Assembly: GCA_002501845.1 (NCBI GenBank)
Contig: DAOL01000009.1
Span: 4,977-35,847 of the forward strand
Direction: 5' to 3'
Source: Nitrososphaera sp. UBA217
GTDB taxonomy: Archaea; Thermoproteota; Nitrososphaeria; Nitrososphaerales; Nitrososphaeraceae
Length of the DNA: 30,871 nucleotides
A program made the translations under genes and the position numbers. The notes under the pieces were generated by a model, which was not told the origin of the DNA, ran no database searches, and saw nothing but the letters and a program-made list of their open reading frames with translations. Numbering within the stretch: the first letter of the stretch is position 1; each line of letters starts with the position of its first letter. Positions 1 through 6,643 of the stretch are shown here, in pieces.

Positions 1-1
1 C

Positions 2-727
2 AAGCGGAGGGATCGCATATCTTCGGGCTCGAATAGCTTCGATGACTTGCTTGGCGGCGGCCTGGAGACTAAGGCAGTGACCGAAGTCTATGGTGAATTT
101 GGGACAGGCAAGACTCAGCTCTGCCATACGCTGTGCGTTATGGTGCAGCAAGACACGCTTGTAGGCGGGCTCGATGCAAAGGCACTCTACATCGACACAG
201 AAAACACTTTCCGGCCGGAAAGAATAGTTTCAATCTCAGACACGCGAGGTATTGATCCGCGCAAGTCGCTTGAAAACATAATTGTAGCAAAGGCGTACAA
301 CAGCGCGCATCAAGAACTCATCATTCAAGAAGCCGGCTCTGTGATTGAAGACAACCACGTCAAGCTGATACTCGTCGACTCGGCAGTCGCACACTATCGA
401 GCCGAATTCCTTGGCCGCGCAACGCTGTCAGAGCGGCAGCAGCGCTTGAACAAGTTCATGCACATATTGGTTAGAATAGCAGAAACATACGACTTGGCTG
501 TACTGGTGACAAACCAAATACAGGCGTCGCCTGATGCCTACTTTGGCGACGCAGCGCGGCCTACTGGTGGTAACGTAGTCGCGCACACCAGCACGTATAG
601 GATATATCTGAAGCGCTCAGGCAAGAACAGAATAGCAAGGATGGTCGACAGCCCCTATCATGCAGAACGGGAAATCGTATTTACACTATCAGAGCGCGGC
701 ATTTCAGATGTCACCGAAAGCAGATAA
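2..727 (+). CDS. radA: DNA repair and recombination protein RadA (5' truncated by window edge)
   Basis: Archaeal RecA/Rad51 recombinase; forms ATP-dependent filaments on single-stranded DNA and drives strand exchange. The reading frame is open to the window edge, so the start codon and the N-terminal helix-hairpin-helix domain lie outside. The visible part begins in the ATPase core: a stretch reading ISSGSNSFDDLLGGG, then Walker A GEFGTGKT, the Walker B strand LILVDSAVAHYRAEF, and the L2/ATP-cap region VTNQIQ...PTGGNVVAHTSTYRIYL. The C-terminus (DSPYHAEREIVFTL..GI) is typical of RadA and the stop at 725-727 looks natural. An in-frame TTG at 47 is only an internal Leu codon of the LLGGG motif and should not be taken as the start. 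The next gene starts 32 bp downstream behind its own TATA-like element, so radA need not be in that operon. Confidence 0.95.
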   Translation, partial: KRRDRISSGSNSFDDLLGGGLETKAVTEVYGEFGTGKTQLCHTLCVMVQQDTLVGGLDAKALYIDTENTFRPERIVSISDTRGIDPRKSLENIIVAKAYNSAHQELIIQEAGSVIEDNHVKLILVDSAVAHYRAEFLGRATLSERQQRLNKFMHILVRIAETYDLAVLVTNQIQASPDAYFGDAARPTGGNVVAHTSTYRIYLKRSGKNRIARMVDSPYHAEREIVFTLSERGISDVTESR

Positions 728-759
728 TATTAAATTAAGGCTGATGGCACTCGCATGCT

Positions 760-1080
760 ATGCCACAATCGCACGGTACCAGAAGGAAGGCCCGTTCTAT
801 TCTAACCAAGGACAATGTCGTCAGGGGGATATCCTATCTGCTTCACGATTACAAGATTGGAGAGAAGGTTGTTGTCGACATTGACCCGAGGGAACACGAC
901 ACTACCCCCCATAGAAGGTTTCAAGGCAGGATAGGCGTGGTTGAAGGGGTGGGGAGGCGCACCCTGAGGGTCGCGGTTATGTTTGGCGACAAGAAAAAGA
1001 TACTACAGACCCGGTTCAACCACATCAAGCCTCTTAAAGGTACTCCTGAAATGTCGGCAGCAGGTGCCGAAAGCAAATGA
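760..1080 (+). CDS. rpl21e: 50S ribosomal protein L21e
   Basis: Large-subunit ribosomal protein found in archaea and eukaryotes. The 106-aa product has the basic N-terminus (MPQSHGTRRKARSIL), the conserved central HDYKIGEKVVVDIDP and the SH3-like segment RFQGRIGVVEGVGRR, ending with the usual basic FNHIKPL. It runs about ten residues past that point with a poorly conserved acidic/Ala tail. The ATG at 760 lies about 28 bp after an AT-rich TATA-like block (AATATTAAATTAAGG, around 726-740), so a leaderless or very short-leader transcript is likely. Its stop overlaps the next start by 4 bp (ATGA), meaning translational coupling with rpoF, an arrangement seen in many archaea. Confidence 0.96.
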   Translation: MPQSHGTRRKARSILTKDNVVRGISYLLHDYKIGEKVVVDIDPREHDTTPHRRFQGRIGVVEGVGRRTLRVAVMFGDKKKILQTRFNHIKPLKGTPEMSAAGAESK

Positions 1081-1409
1081 CGGAAATTATAAAGAAAGAA
1101 ATAGTGACGCTTCCCCACGTAAAGGAGATCCTAGAGTCGACCAAACCCGATGACATGGACCAGATCCAGAGATGGACTGCGGATTATGTCACCAAGTTCT
1201 CAAAGGTTGACTCGAAAAAGGCCCAGAAAATGGTGCGCCAACTGGTGGACCAGTGCGACCTGACCGAAGAAGAGGCAGTCGAAGTTGTCAACATCTTGCC
1301 GGTGTCGCTTGAGGAGCTAAGGGCCTTTACTTTCGGGTGGAAAAAACTCATTCTGACAGAGACGCTGGAAAAGATGTTGAATATCCTAAGGGAAGGCACC
1401 CAAAGTTAA
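1077..1409 (+). CDS. rpoF: DNA-directed RNA polymerase subunit F (Rpb4 homolog)
   Basis: Subunit F pairs with subunit E (Rpb7) to form the stalk of archaeal RNA polymerase, which helps open-complex formation and binds nascent RNA. The 110-aa protein is nearly all helical and charged; the C-terminal half has the HRDC-like Rpb4 signature (LTEEEAVEVVNILPVSLEELRAF, then ..EKMLNIL). Length is normal for the family. The ATG overlaps the rpl21e stop by 4 bp, so the two are co-translated. The pairing L21e-RpoF-DUF655-KsgA is a conserved archaeal gene order and supports the call beyond the sequence itself. Confidence 0.93.
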   Translation: MTEIIKKEIVTLPHVKEILESTKPDDMDQIQRWTADYVTKFSKVDSKKAQKMVRQLVDQCDLTEEEAVEVVNILPVSLEELRAFTFGWKKLILTETLEKMLNILREGTQS

Positions 1410-1440
1410 ATACTCACTCTCGTATTATAGGAATTGAACA

Positions 1441-2055
1441 TTGTCAGGACAGCCACCACCATCGCAGGATGCTGCAACAGGGCATTACAGCCATGGCGAG
1501 CATGGTCAACCAAGGAAATACGAGGAATACGCGTACGTGCTTGATTTTACGCCGAGGGGCAAGTCCATAACGGTAAGGGGCAGGGAAGGCGTAATCATCC
1601 AGGCCATAGGCGAGGAACGACTTACTCTCTTGGAGCTGCTTGGCGTCCAGAATGCAAATGTTGAGATCGGCGAGCGCCTGTACATTGGCCGTGAAGGCCG
1701 CGATAAGGTCGCAAGCGTACTTGGCCGACTGGAGTACAACGATATTTCACAGACTGCCAAGAACGAGCTTTCAAACATTGTGGAAAAGATTGTGGTTGCC
1801 AACGAAAAGCGCTTTGTGGAATACATGAACATGTCGCAGCCAATAACTCCGCGTATACACGCGCTCGAGCTCATTCCGGGCATCGGCAAAACTTACATGA
1901 TGACGATAATCAAGGAAAGGGACAAGAAAAAATTCGAAAACTTTGCTGACCTGCAGAGCAGGGTGGGCCTGAGGGACCCTGCAAAGCTAGTGGCAAAAAG
2001 GATAATAGAAGAAATAATGGGGCAGGCCAGAATGAACCTTTTCGTGCGAAAGTAA
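1441..2055 (+). CDS. DUF655 family protein (OB-fold plus helix-hairpin-helix), predicted nucleic-acid binding
   Basis: 204-aa member of the archaeal DUF655 family. Residues 1-25 are a poorly conserved Gly/His/Gln-rich leader. The middle (about 26-95) looks like a small beta-barrel (EYAYVLDFTPRGKS..., ERLYIGREGRDKV), and the C-terminal part carries a helix-hairpin-helix motif (LELIPGIGKTYMMTIIKERDKK) of the type that binds nucleic acid. Its exact role is not established; its conserved place before ksgA suggests rRNA or ribosome-related work. Start chosen is TTG at 1441: a TATA-like GTTAAATAC (about 1405-1413) sits some 26 bp before the expected start, pointing to a leaderless message. It ends with TAA at 2053-2055 and the ksgA start follows with no gap. 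Confidence 0.88.
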   Translation: MSGQPPPSQDAATGHYSHGEHGQPRKYEEYAYVLDFTPRGKSITVRGREGVIIQAIGEERLTLLELLGVQNANVEIGERLYIGREGRDKVASVLGRLEYNDISQTAKNELSNIVEKIVVANEKRFVEYMNMSQPITPRIHALELIPGIGKTYMMTIIKERDKKKFENFADLQSRVGLRDPAKLVAKRIIEEIMGQARMNLFVRK

Positions 2056-2787
2056 TTGCCACGAAACATTACAAAAGCCCTTGGCCAAAACATGCTCGTT
2101 GATCGACGAGTCCTTGGGAAGATTATCAAAGCCGCTAGCATCGGCAAGAACGAGACGGTGCTTGAGGCAGGCACAGGGCAGGGAATACTCACAGAGGAGC
2201 TGTGCAAGGCAGCAAAGAGCGTCATTTCGTATGAAGTCGACACAAAGTTGTTCGGACAGGCGCAGGAGAGGCTGCAGTTTCAGAATCTGAAGCTTGTAAA
2301 CACTGATTTGTTTAGGACAAGGAACGAGCGCTTTGACATTTTTGTTTCAAACCTCCCATACTCCCGAAGCAGGGATGCTTTTGAATGGCTGGCTATGCAG
2401 AAATTTGATAGGGCTATTGTAATGGTGCAAGAGGAGTTTGCAGACAAGCTCGCAGCCAAGCCGGGCGACAAGAACTACAGGGCAATATCTGCACTGGCAT
2501 CATCTTGCTTTGTAATTGAAAAATTGTTCAAGGTTGGAAGGGAGTCGTTTGAACCTCAACCAAAAATAGAGTCAGTGGTCGCTCGAGTAATTGCCATCAA
2601 TGCGGTTGCGAAAGAGACTATAATGATGCTCAACCTCCTGTTCTCAAAAAGAAACAAAAAAGCTACAACTGTAGCTTCCAAGGCTGGCCTAAAGGCTGAC
2701 TTTGGCACGAAACGAATAGACCAGCTTCTACCCGCCGATTTGATCAAGATGGCCGAGTCAATATCAGATGTACATTCCATCCGATGA
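2056..2787 (+). CDS. ksgA: 16S rRNA dimethyladenosine transferase KsgA/Dim1
   Basis: SAM-dependent enzyme that dimethylates two adjacent adenines in the 3'-terminal hairpin of 16S rRNA late in small-subunit assembly. Visible signatures: N-terminal ALGQNMLVD (family consensus LGQNFL.D), SAM-binding motif I VLEAGTGQGILTEEL, acidic motif II SYEVD, and the catalytic motif IV NLPYSRS. At 243 aa it is slightly short because the N-terminal extension before LGQN is minimal. The TTG start at 2056 directly abuts the stop of the DUF655 gene, so translation is probably coupled. Its 3' end overlaps the next methyltransferase gene by 20 bp in another frame. Confidence 0.95.
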   Translation: MPRNITKALGQNMLVDRRVLGKIIKAASIGKNETVLEAGTGQGILTEELCKAAKSVISYEVDTKLFGQAQERLQFQNLKLVNTDLFRTRNERFDIFVSNLPYSRSRDAFEWLAMQKFDRAIVMVQEEFADKLAAKPGDKNYRAISALASSCFVIEKLFKVGRESFEPQPKIESVVARVIAINAVAKETIMMLNLLFSKRNKKATTVASKAGLKADFGTKRIDQLLPADLIKMAESISDVHSIR

Positions 2788-3280
2788 TACTTTCCTACTC
2801 GCAGACTGTATCAGACAGTACAGCGGCAAGTGGGCACTTGAAATAGGCATCGGCACCGGCCTCCTGCTCAATCTGCTTGAAAAGAGCTTTACGAACGTGG
2901 TTGGCTCTGACATCGACCTGTGGTCGCTCGAACACTGCAGGGGCAGATCAGGTGCAATGCTTGTATGCTGCGACGCGGCGTCAGCGTTTGCCGGAAGGTT
3001 CGACCTTATAGTAAGCAACCCGCCATACCTCCCTGATGACAATGAGGTCAGGGATAAGACCGTGCATGGCGGCCCCGTAGGAATAGAAACTACAATACAT
3101 TTCCTACAGTCAGCGCTGCCGCTCCTCGTCGGAGACGGCAAGATGCTGCTTGTAGTTTCATCGCTTGCCGACTCTTCGGCGGTTGATCAGCTCGTCATGG
3201 AGAAAAAGATGCACAAAAAAGTGGTTAAGGAAAAAAGGCTATTCTACGAGACACTCTCCGTTATTGAGCTAACTACTTGA
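2768..3280 (+). CDS. HemK2/PrmC-type methyltransferase (release-factor glutamine methyltransferase family)
   Basis: 170-aa class I SAM-dependent methyltransferase lacking the N-terminal helical domain of bacterial PrmC, as in archaeal/eukaryotic HemK2 (N6AMT1). SAM motif I is ALEIGIGTGLLL, the acidic residue ending strand 2 is in GSDID, and the substrate-glutamine motif is SNPPYLP (NPPY). Family knowledge: the archaeal enzyme works with Trm112 to methylate the GGQ glutamine of aRF1. The ATG at 2768 lies inside the end of ksgA, giving a 20-bp overlap, and PSDDTFLL right after it matches the usual family N-terminus, so the start is well supported. It closes a translation-centred operon. Confidence 0.9.
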   Translation: MYIPSDDTFLLADCIRQYSGKWALEIGIGTGLLLNLLEKSFTNVVGSDIDLWSLEHCRGRSGAMLVCCDAASAFAGRFDLIVSNPPYLPDDNEVRDKTVHGGPVGIETTIHFLQSALPLLVGDGKMLLVVSSLADSSAVDQLVMEKKMHKKVVKEKRLFYETLSVIELTT

Positions 3281-4306
3281 TCACTTTTTCAGCAGCTTGC
3301 CAGCCCGCAACGCTATCTGGTCTGCCATCTGCGACATAGTAGCGCGGCCGCCCAGATCATAAGTCACGTGAGTGCCTTCGTTAATGACGCCCTCTGTAGC
3401 CTTGAATATCGCATCTGAGATTTGTTTTTCTCCAAGGTATTCCACCATCCACGCGCCTGACAGTACGGTGGCGACTGGGTTGACCTTGTTCTGGCCGGCG
3501 TATTTCGGCGCGCTACCGTGTGCAGGCTCGAACATTGCATACTTGTCGCCATAGTTGCCTGAATAGACGTTGCCGATAGAACCGACATGGCCGGAAGCGC
3601 ATTCTGACACGATGTCCATGAAAAGGTTGGTGCTTAAGAGTACGCTCTGGTTGAACCTATCCGGGTTTTTTACCAGCTGCTGCGTCATGTTGTCGATGTA
3701 GTATTCCTCCACTTGTATGTTCTTAAACTGCTTCTGCGCGTTTTCTACAGCGCCCCAGAAAATGCCATCCGTCTCTTTGAGTATGTTGCGCTTTGTAATC
3801 ACGTACACCTTGGTAAAGGCTCTTTTCTTGGCCACTTCAAACCCTTTCTTGGCCACGCGATCGCAGCCCTTCCTGGTGGTCTTGCGTATTGCGATTGCCG
3901 AGTTGTCGCTTGTCTTGAACTCGATGCCTGCGTACAACCCTTCAGTGGCTTCGCGCACGCAAACAAAATCCAGCTGCTTTTCCGCATTCTTGTACGTCTT
4001 GATCGGCCTAATGTTTGCGTAGAGCTCGAATTTCTGGCGGATGCTCACCGCGACGCTTCGCGGTGCGTCTGGCAACGGTACCGTGGTGGTTGGACCTTTA
4101 AAGCAGGCATCAGACTCGTCAAGTAGCTTCCAGACCTCCGGTGAGATGTATGAACTGCCGCCCTTCTTTTCCCACCACTCTGATCCCGCGTCGCACGGAA
4201 CAAGTTCAACTTGGGAATTACAAGCTTTCAAAACCTTGATCATTGCGTTAACTAGCTCTGGCCCCGTGCCATCGCCCTTGATCACTGCTGCAGTCTTGCT
4301 GGCCAA
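3281..4306 (-). CDS. icd: Isocitrate dehydrogenase (NADP-type, isocitrate/isopropylmalate dehydrogenase family)
   Basis: Oxidative decarboxylation of isocitrate to 2-oxoglutarate, feeding glutamate synthesis. The 341-aa protein has the family N-terminus IKGDGTGPELV, the central FELYANIRP block, YIDNMTQQLVKNP and the nucleotide-binding stretch EPAHGSAPKYAGQNKVNP. The Lys-Tyr in APKYAG matches the pair that selects NADP in E. coli Icd, which favours NADP and separates it from isopropylmalate dehydrogenase. Odd point: the substrate loop reads SVAVSIR where Icd has S-x-N-x3-R, so the usual Asn is Ala. TTG start at 4306; a TATA-like GAATAAATAGCG on the minus strand (about 4330-4341) sits some 25 bp upstream, overlapping the end of the preceding gene. 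Homoisocitrate dehydrogenase is the main alternative. Confidence 0.85.
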   Translation of the reverse strand: MASKTAAVIKGDGTGPELVNAMIKVLKACNSQVELVPCDAGSEWWEKKGGSSYISPEVWKLLDESDACFKGPTTTVPLPDAPRSVAVSIRQKFELYANIRPIKTYKNAEKQLDFVCVREATEGLYAGIEFKTSDNSAIAIRKTTRKGCDRVAKKGFEVAKKRAFTKVYVITKRNILKETDGIFWGAVENAQKQFKNIQVEEYYIDNMTQQLVKNPDRFNQSVLLSTNLFMDIVSECASGHVGSIGNVYSGNYGDKYAMFEPAHGSAPKYAGQNKVNPVATVLSGAWMVEYLGEKQISDAIFKATEGVINEGTHVTYDLGGRATMSQMADQIALRAGKLLKK

Positions 4307-4339
4307 ATCAAAGAGGCGGCGCTTTTTTCGCTATTTATT

Positions 4340-4912
4340 CTATTGCTTGGACGTGAGCTCGATTCGCGCCACCATCTTGTTGTCCTGCGGGAAGGCCGGC
4401 GTGTCAGACGGCTTTGCCACCTTCGTGAATTTGCCTTCTTCTGAAAAGTACGAATATTCAATATTATAGTTGGTAAGGTTCAGCGTCTGTTCTAGTTTTG
4501 CGCCAGTCGAGTTGTCTACGACCTCTATCGTATTGGTGTTGTTGTAGATTTTCATGAAGTCGCCCAGCGTGAACCTTATAGGCCTGATATATTCGATATG
4601 TATGATGTTACCCACTTCATCAGTGCGAATTGGCCGGACACAGTCTTTTCCATCCTTTGGCTGCTTACCAACGTCGTCTGGCAGCAACATATGCTTGCTA
4701 TCGACTATAACTTCAATTCTTGGATAAAGCTGGAAGGATCCGGTATCACCGCCCTTGAGGCATACCTGCGTCGGGTCAGGAGGCGGCGCAAGATTTGGTA
4801 TTATGACAAGCGCAACGAGAGTGGCGGCTCCCATTGCAATCGGAGGTATCAGCATCTCCTTCTTGCCCAACCTTTTCTTTGGCTTCTCCTCCTTTATTTT
4901 GCGCTTTGGCAA
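4340..4912 (-). CDS. Membrane-anchored extracytoplasmic protein, function unknown
   Basis: 190 aa. A very basic cytoplasmic N-terminus (PKRKIKEEKPKKRLGKK) precedes one hydrophobic segment (about 21-42) and a mostly beta extracytoplasmic domain of about 145 residues with two cysteines (in QVCLKGG and KDCVRP). The stretch GNIIHIEYIRPIRFTLGDFM resembles the (H)xxD-x-G-I-IHIE-x-P-x5-FTLGDFF pattern that I recall from small secreted bacterial and archaeal proteins, but here the His residues before it (IHTHD) are replaced by RPIRTDE. The start is TTG at 4912; no better one is seen. Convergent with nothing; divergent from the metallophosphoesterase at 4991. Probably specific to this group of archaea. 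Function is not assigned. Confidence 0.75.
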   Translation of the reverse strand: MPKRKIKEEKPKKRLGKKEMLIPPIAMGAATLVALVIIPNLAPPPDPTQVCLKGGDTGSFQLYPRIEVIVDSKHMLLPDDVGKQPKDGKDCVRPIRTDEVGNIIHIEYIRPIRFTLGDFMKIYNNTNTIEVVDNSTGAKLEQTLNLTNYNIEYSYFSEEGKFTKVAKPSDTPAFPQDNKMVARIELTSKQ

Positions 4913-4990
4913 ACTTGTTGTTGTAAGGGCACGATCGGGCGTTAATATTGCTTTGCGCGCACATTGTTAAATAATACCAAGCGGGCATAC

Positions 4991-5752
4991 ATGTCGGCTT
5001 TGCAAATAATCCAGCTATCAGACATTCACATTGGCAGCCTATTCGTCCAGAACGTTTTCGATGTCGCGGTCGAGGAAGTCAACAAACTCAGGCCAGACGC
5101 GATCATTGTAACCGGTGATCTGACAGACGACGGGATACTCTTCCAGTTTGAAAAGGCAAGGAATGAGCTCAAGCGCTTTACATGCCCAAACATAATTGTA
5201 GTTGCTGGCAACCACGACTACAGGCACACCGGATATTTACTGTTCAAGAAGTTCTTTCCATCAAAGCAGATCTACGAGTTTGACGACGCCATAATCCTCA
5301 CGCTGGGCACCGCCAGGCCCGATAGGGACGAGGGCGAAGTCGGCTACCGACAGAACCTGTGGATGGAAAAGACCCTGACCAAATTGCCAGAGAGCAAGCC
5401 AAAGATAGTGGCGATGCATCACCACTTGATAGGAATTCCTGACACCGGCACCGACAAGATCATTATCCTTGATGCAGGCGACACGTTGCGAACGTGCCTG
5501 CACTCCGGAGTCGACTTGGTATTGTGCGGCCACAAGCATAGACCATGGGTGTGGAACCTTGGGCGGCTGGAAATAGCCTACGCCGGCACAACGTCGTCTA
5601 CGAGGTTCCGCGGCTTTTTTGAAAACTGCTACAACATCATTGAAGCAGAAAAAGGGAAAAAGCCACGCGTGGACATAAAGATAGTGGGAAAGAAGCGCTT
5701 TCCCCTCGCAGAGCTCGTCGAGCGCTACAAGCCATTCCTTGAGGAGGCTTAG
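4991..5752 (+). CDS. Calcineurin-like metallophosphoesterase
   Basis: 253-aa cytoplasmic phosphoesterase with all metal-ligand motifs of the family in order: QLSDIHIG (D-x-H), VTGDLTDDG (GD), VAGNHDYR (GNHD), MHHHLIG (H) and CGHKHRPW (GHxH). These bind two metals and hydrolyse phosphomono- or diesters; the real substrate (cyclic nucleotide, nucleic acid or other) cannot be told from sequence. Start: ATG at 4991, giving MSALQIIQLSDIH, typical for the family; an in-frame TTG at 4964 would add nine residues with no family support. Divergent from 4340-4912. Nothing visible links it to the amoC gene downstream. Confidence 0.9.
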   Translation: MSALQIIQLSDIHIGSLFVQNVFDVAVEEVNKLRPDAIIVTGDLTDDGILFQFEKARNELKRFTCPNIIVVAGNHDYRHTGYLLFKKFFPSKQIYEFDDAIILTLGTARPDRDEGEVGYRQNLWMEKTLTKLPESKPKIVAMHHHLIGIPDTGTDKIIILDAGDTLRTCLHSGVDLVLCGHKHRPWVWNLGRLEIAYAGTTSSTRFRGFFENCYNIIEAEKGKKPRVDIKIVGKKRFPLAELVERYKPFLEEA

Positions 5753-5778
5753 GCGTACGCTTCATGTAAGCTTGAAAG

Positions 5779-5790
5779 AATTAATTAACG
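5779..5790 (+). promoter_or_regulatory. TATA-like promoter element for the box C/D RNA
   Basis: AATTAATTAACG. Its centre lies about 26 bp before the first base of the terminal stem of the putative guide RNA at 5811, the normal archaeal TATA-to-start distance. Inferred from spacing only. Confidence 0.5.
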
Positions 5791-5810
5791 AGAAGCGCGT
5801 ATTATCGGTA

Positions 5811-5874
5811 GGCAGCAGTGAAGATTCAGAGTTAATCCTGAAGCTATGAAGAGAAGGCATTTGACTGAGCTGCC
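5811..5874 (+). ncRNA. Probable box C/D guide sRNA (2'-O-methylation guide)
   Basis: 64-nt element with the full archaeal C/D layout: terminal stem GGCAGC (5811-5816) pairing perfectly with GCTGCC (5869-5874); box C GTGAAGA (5818-5824); 13-nt guide TTCAGAGTTAATC; box D' CTGA (5838-5841); 4-nt spacer AGCT; box C' ATGAAGA (5846-5852); 12-nt guide GAAGGCATTTGA; box D CTGA (5865-5868). Both C boxes read TGAAGA rather than the consensus TGATGA; this change would replace the U-U pair of the kink-turn with A-U. Such RNAs bind L7Ae, Nop5 and fibrillarin and direct 2'-O-methylation opposite the fifth guide base from D or D'. The D guide is complementary to CAAATGCCTT, which I recall from archaeal 23S rRNA just after helix 69; the D' guide complement contains TAACTCTGA, which resembles helix 69 itself. 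A TATA-like element sits at the right distance upstream. Targets are from memory, not a search. Confidence 0.78.
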
Positions 5875-6010
5875 CATATTATTTCCGTGAAAATGTCTAT
5901 TGCTAATCAGATATGCTTATCGTGATTGCCTATCTTGACCATACGTTCTATTTCATATCGACAGCTTATCGAATATCAAAATCGCTTCCATAATCTAGTA
6001 AAAACATGAA

Positions 6011-6058
6011 TCTTTTATACTTTTTATCGTCTAAACCTGAAATGCAAGTTAATATACT
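6011..6058 (+). promoter_or_regulatory. Candidate amoC promoter (two TATA-like elements)
   Basis: Two candidates are visible. TTTTATACTTTTTAT (6013-6027) would start transcription near 6045 and leave a leader of about 35 nt. TTAATATACT (6049-6058) lies about 26 bp before the ATG at 6080 and would give a leaderless message. Only a weak purine run (AGGTAA at 6071-6076) precedes the ATG. Both could be used; the sequence does not decide. Confidence 0.5.
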
Positions 6059-6079
6059 GGTAAGTATCCTAGGTAACTC

Positions 6080-6643
6080 ATGGCTCAGATGCCAGCACTG
6101 ATACCAAAGGAAGTCGAAATCCAAAGACTGAAAAAGATCTACATCATGGTCATCATGCTGGGTTCAATTGCAGCCTCAGTAGAAGTCGACAACTTTGTCG
6201 ACGGCTCGCTGCACCAGACAGCAATCAGAGACTCCGCATTTACGCCGGCTCACTGGTGGCTATACAGCCACTTCGTAGCTCTCCCACTGGGTTGGGGTAT
6301 GGTCGCAATGTACGACAGAAAGGTACCAATCCTTAGGGGTCCGGGCAACTCGATGAACACCGGTTTGAAAATCACCATCATTGGCTACCTAGCCACGATG
6401 TTCACAATCGGTGTCAACGAGATGTGGCACTTCTGGTTCGTCGAAGAAATCTTCGCAGTTCCTAACCACTGGATGTTCAACATGGGTGTCGTCGTGGCAT
6501 TCATGGGTGCTCTGGCCTACGTAGTCAGAGTGTACGCCAGACTGGTAGAGCTGGGTGCAGAAACACCTGCAAAGAACCCATATGTGGCCGAAATGTACAA
6601 GCTAGCACTCGAAGGCAAGCTATACAGCAGGTCCATCCCATAA
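6080..6643 (+). CDS. amoC: Ammonia monooxygenase subunit C
   Basis: Integral membrane subunit of the copper enzyme that oxidises ammonia to hydroxylamine, the first step of energy metabolism in ammonia-oxidising archaea. 187 aa, normal for archaeal AmoC, with several hydrophobic helices (about 20-38, 58-78, 95-113, 130-150). The metal-site helix reads N-E-M-W-H-F-W-F-V-E-E-I-F-A-V-P-N-H-W: Asn113, His117 and His130 align with the D-x3-H-x12-H copper ligands of bacterial PmoC/AmoC, with Asn in place of Asp. No amoA, amoB or amoX is next to it, so this is a stand-alone copy; Nitrososphaera genomes are known to carry several amoC copies. Codons are strongly biased to a small set (GTC, CTG, ATC, AAC) compared with its neighbours, as expected for a very highly expressed gene. 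A hairpin terminator follows. Confidence 0.98.
   Translation: MAQMPALIPKEVEIQRLKKIYIMVIMLGSIAASVEVDNFVDGSLHQTAIRDSAFTPAHWWLYSHFVALPLGWGMVAMYDRKVPILRGPGNSMNTGLKITIIGYLATMFTIGVNEMWHFWFVEEIFAVPNHWMFNMGVVVAFMGALAYVVRVYARLVELGAETPAKNPYVAEMYKLALEGKLYSRSIP

Larger units (their letters stand above)
5753..6079. other. Intergenic region upstream of amoC
   Basis: 327 bp with no convincing protein gene. It holds a TATA-like element at 5781-5788, a probable box C/D guide RNA at 5811-5874 and, close to its right end, two TATA-like elements for amoC. The stretch 5875-6000 is AT-rich and I see nothing definite in it. Confidence 0.7.

Noticed and set aside
3713..4126. Long plus-strand frames opposite isocitrate dehydrogenase
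   Set aside because: Antisense shadows of a well-conserved gene; no family similarity and no promoter.
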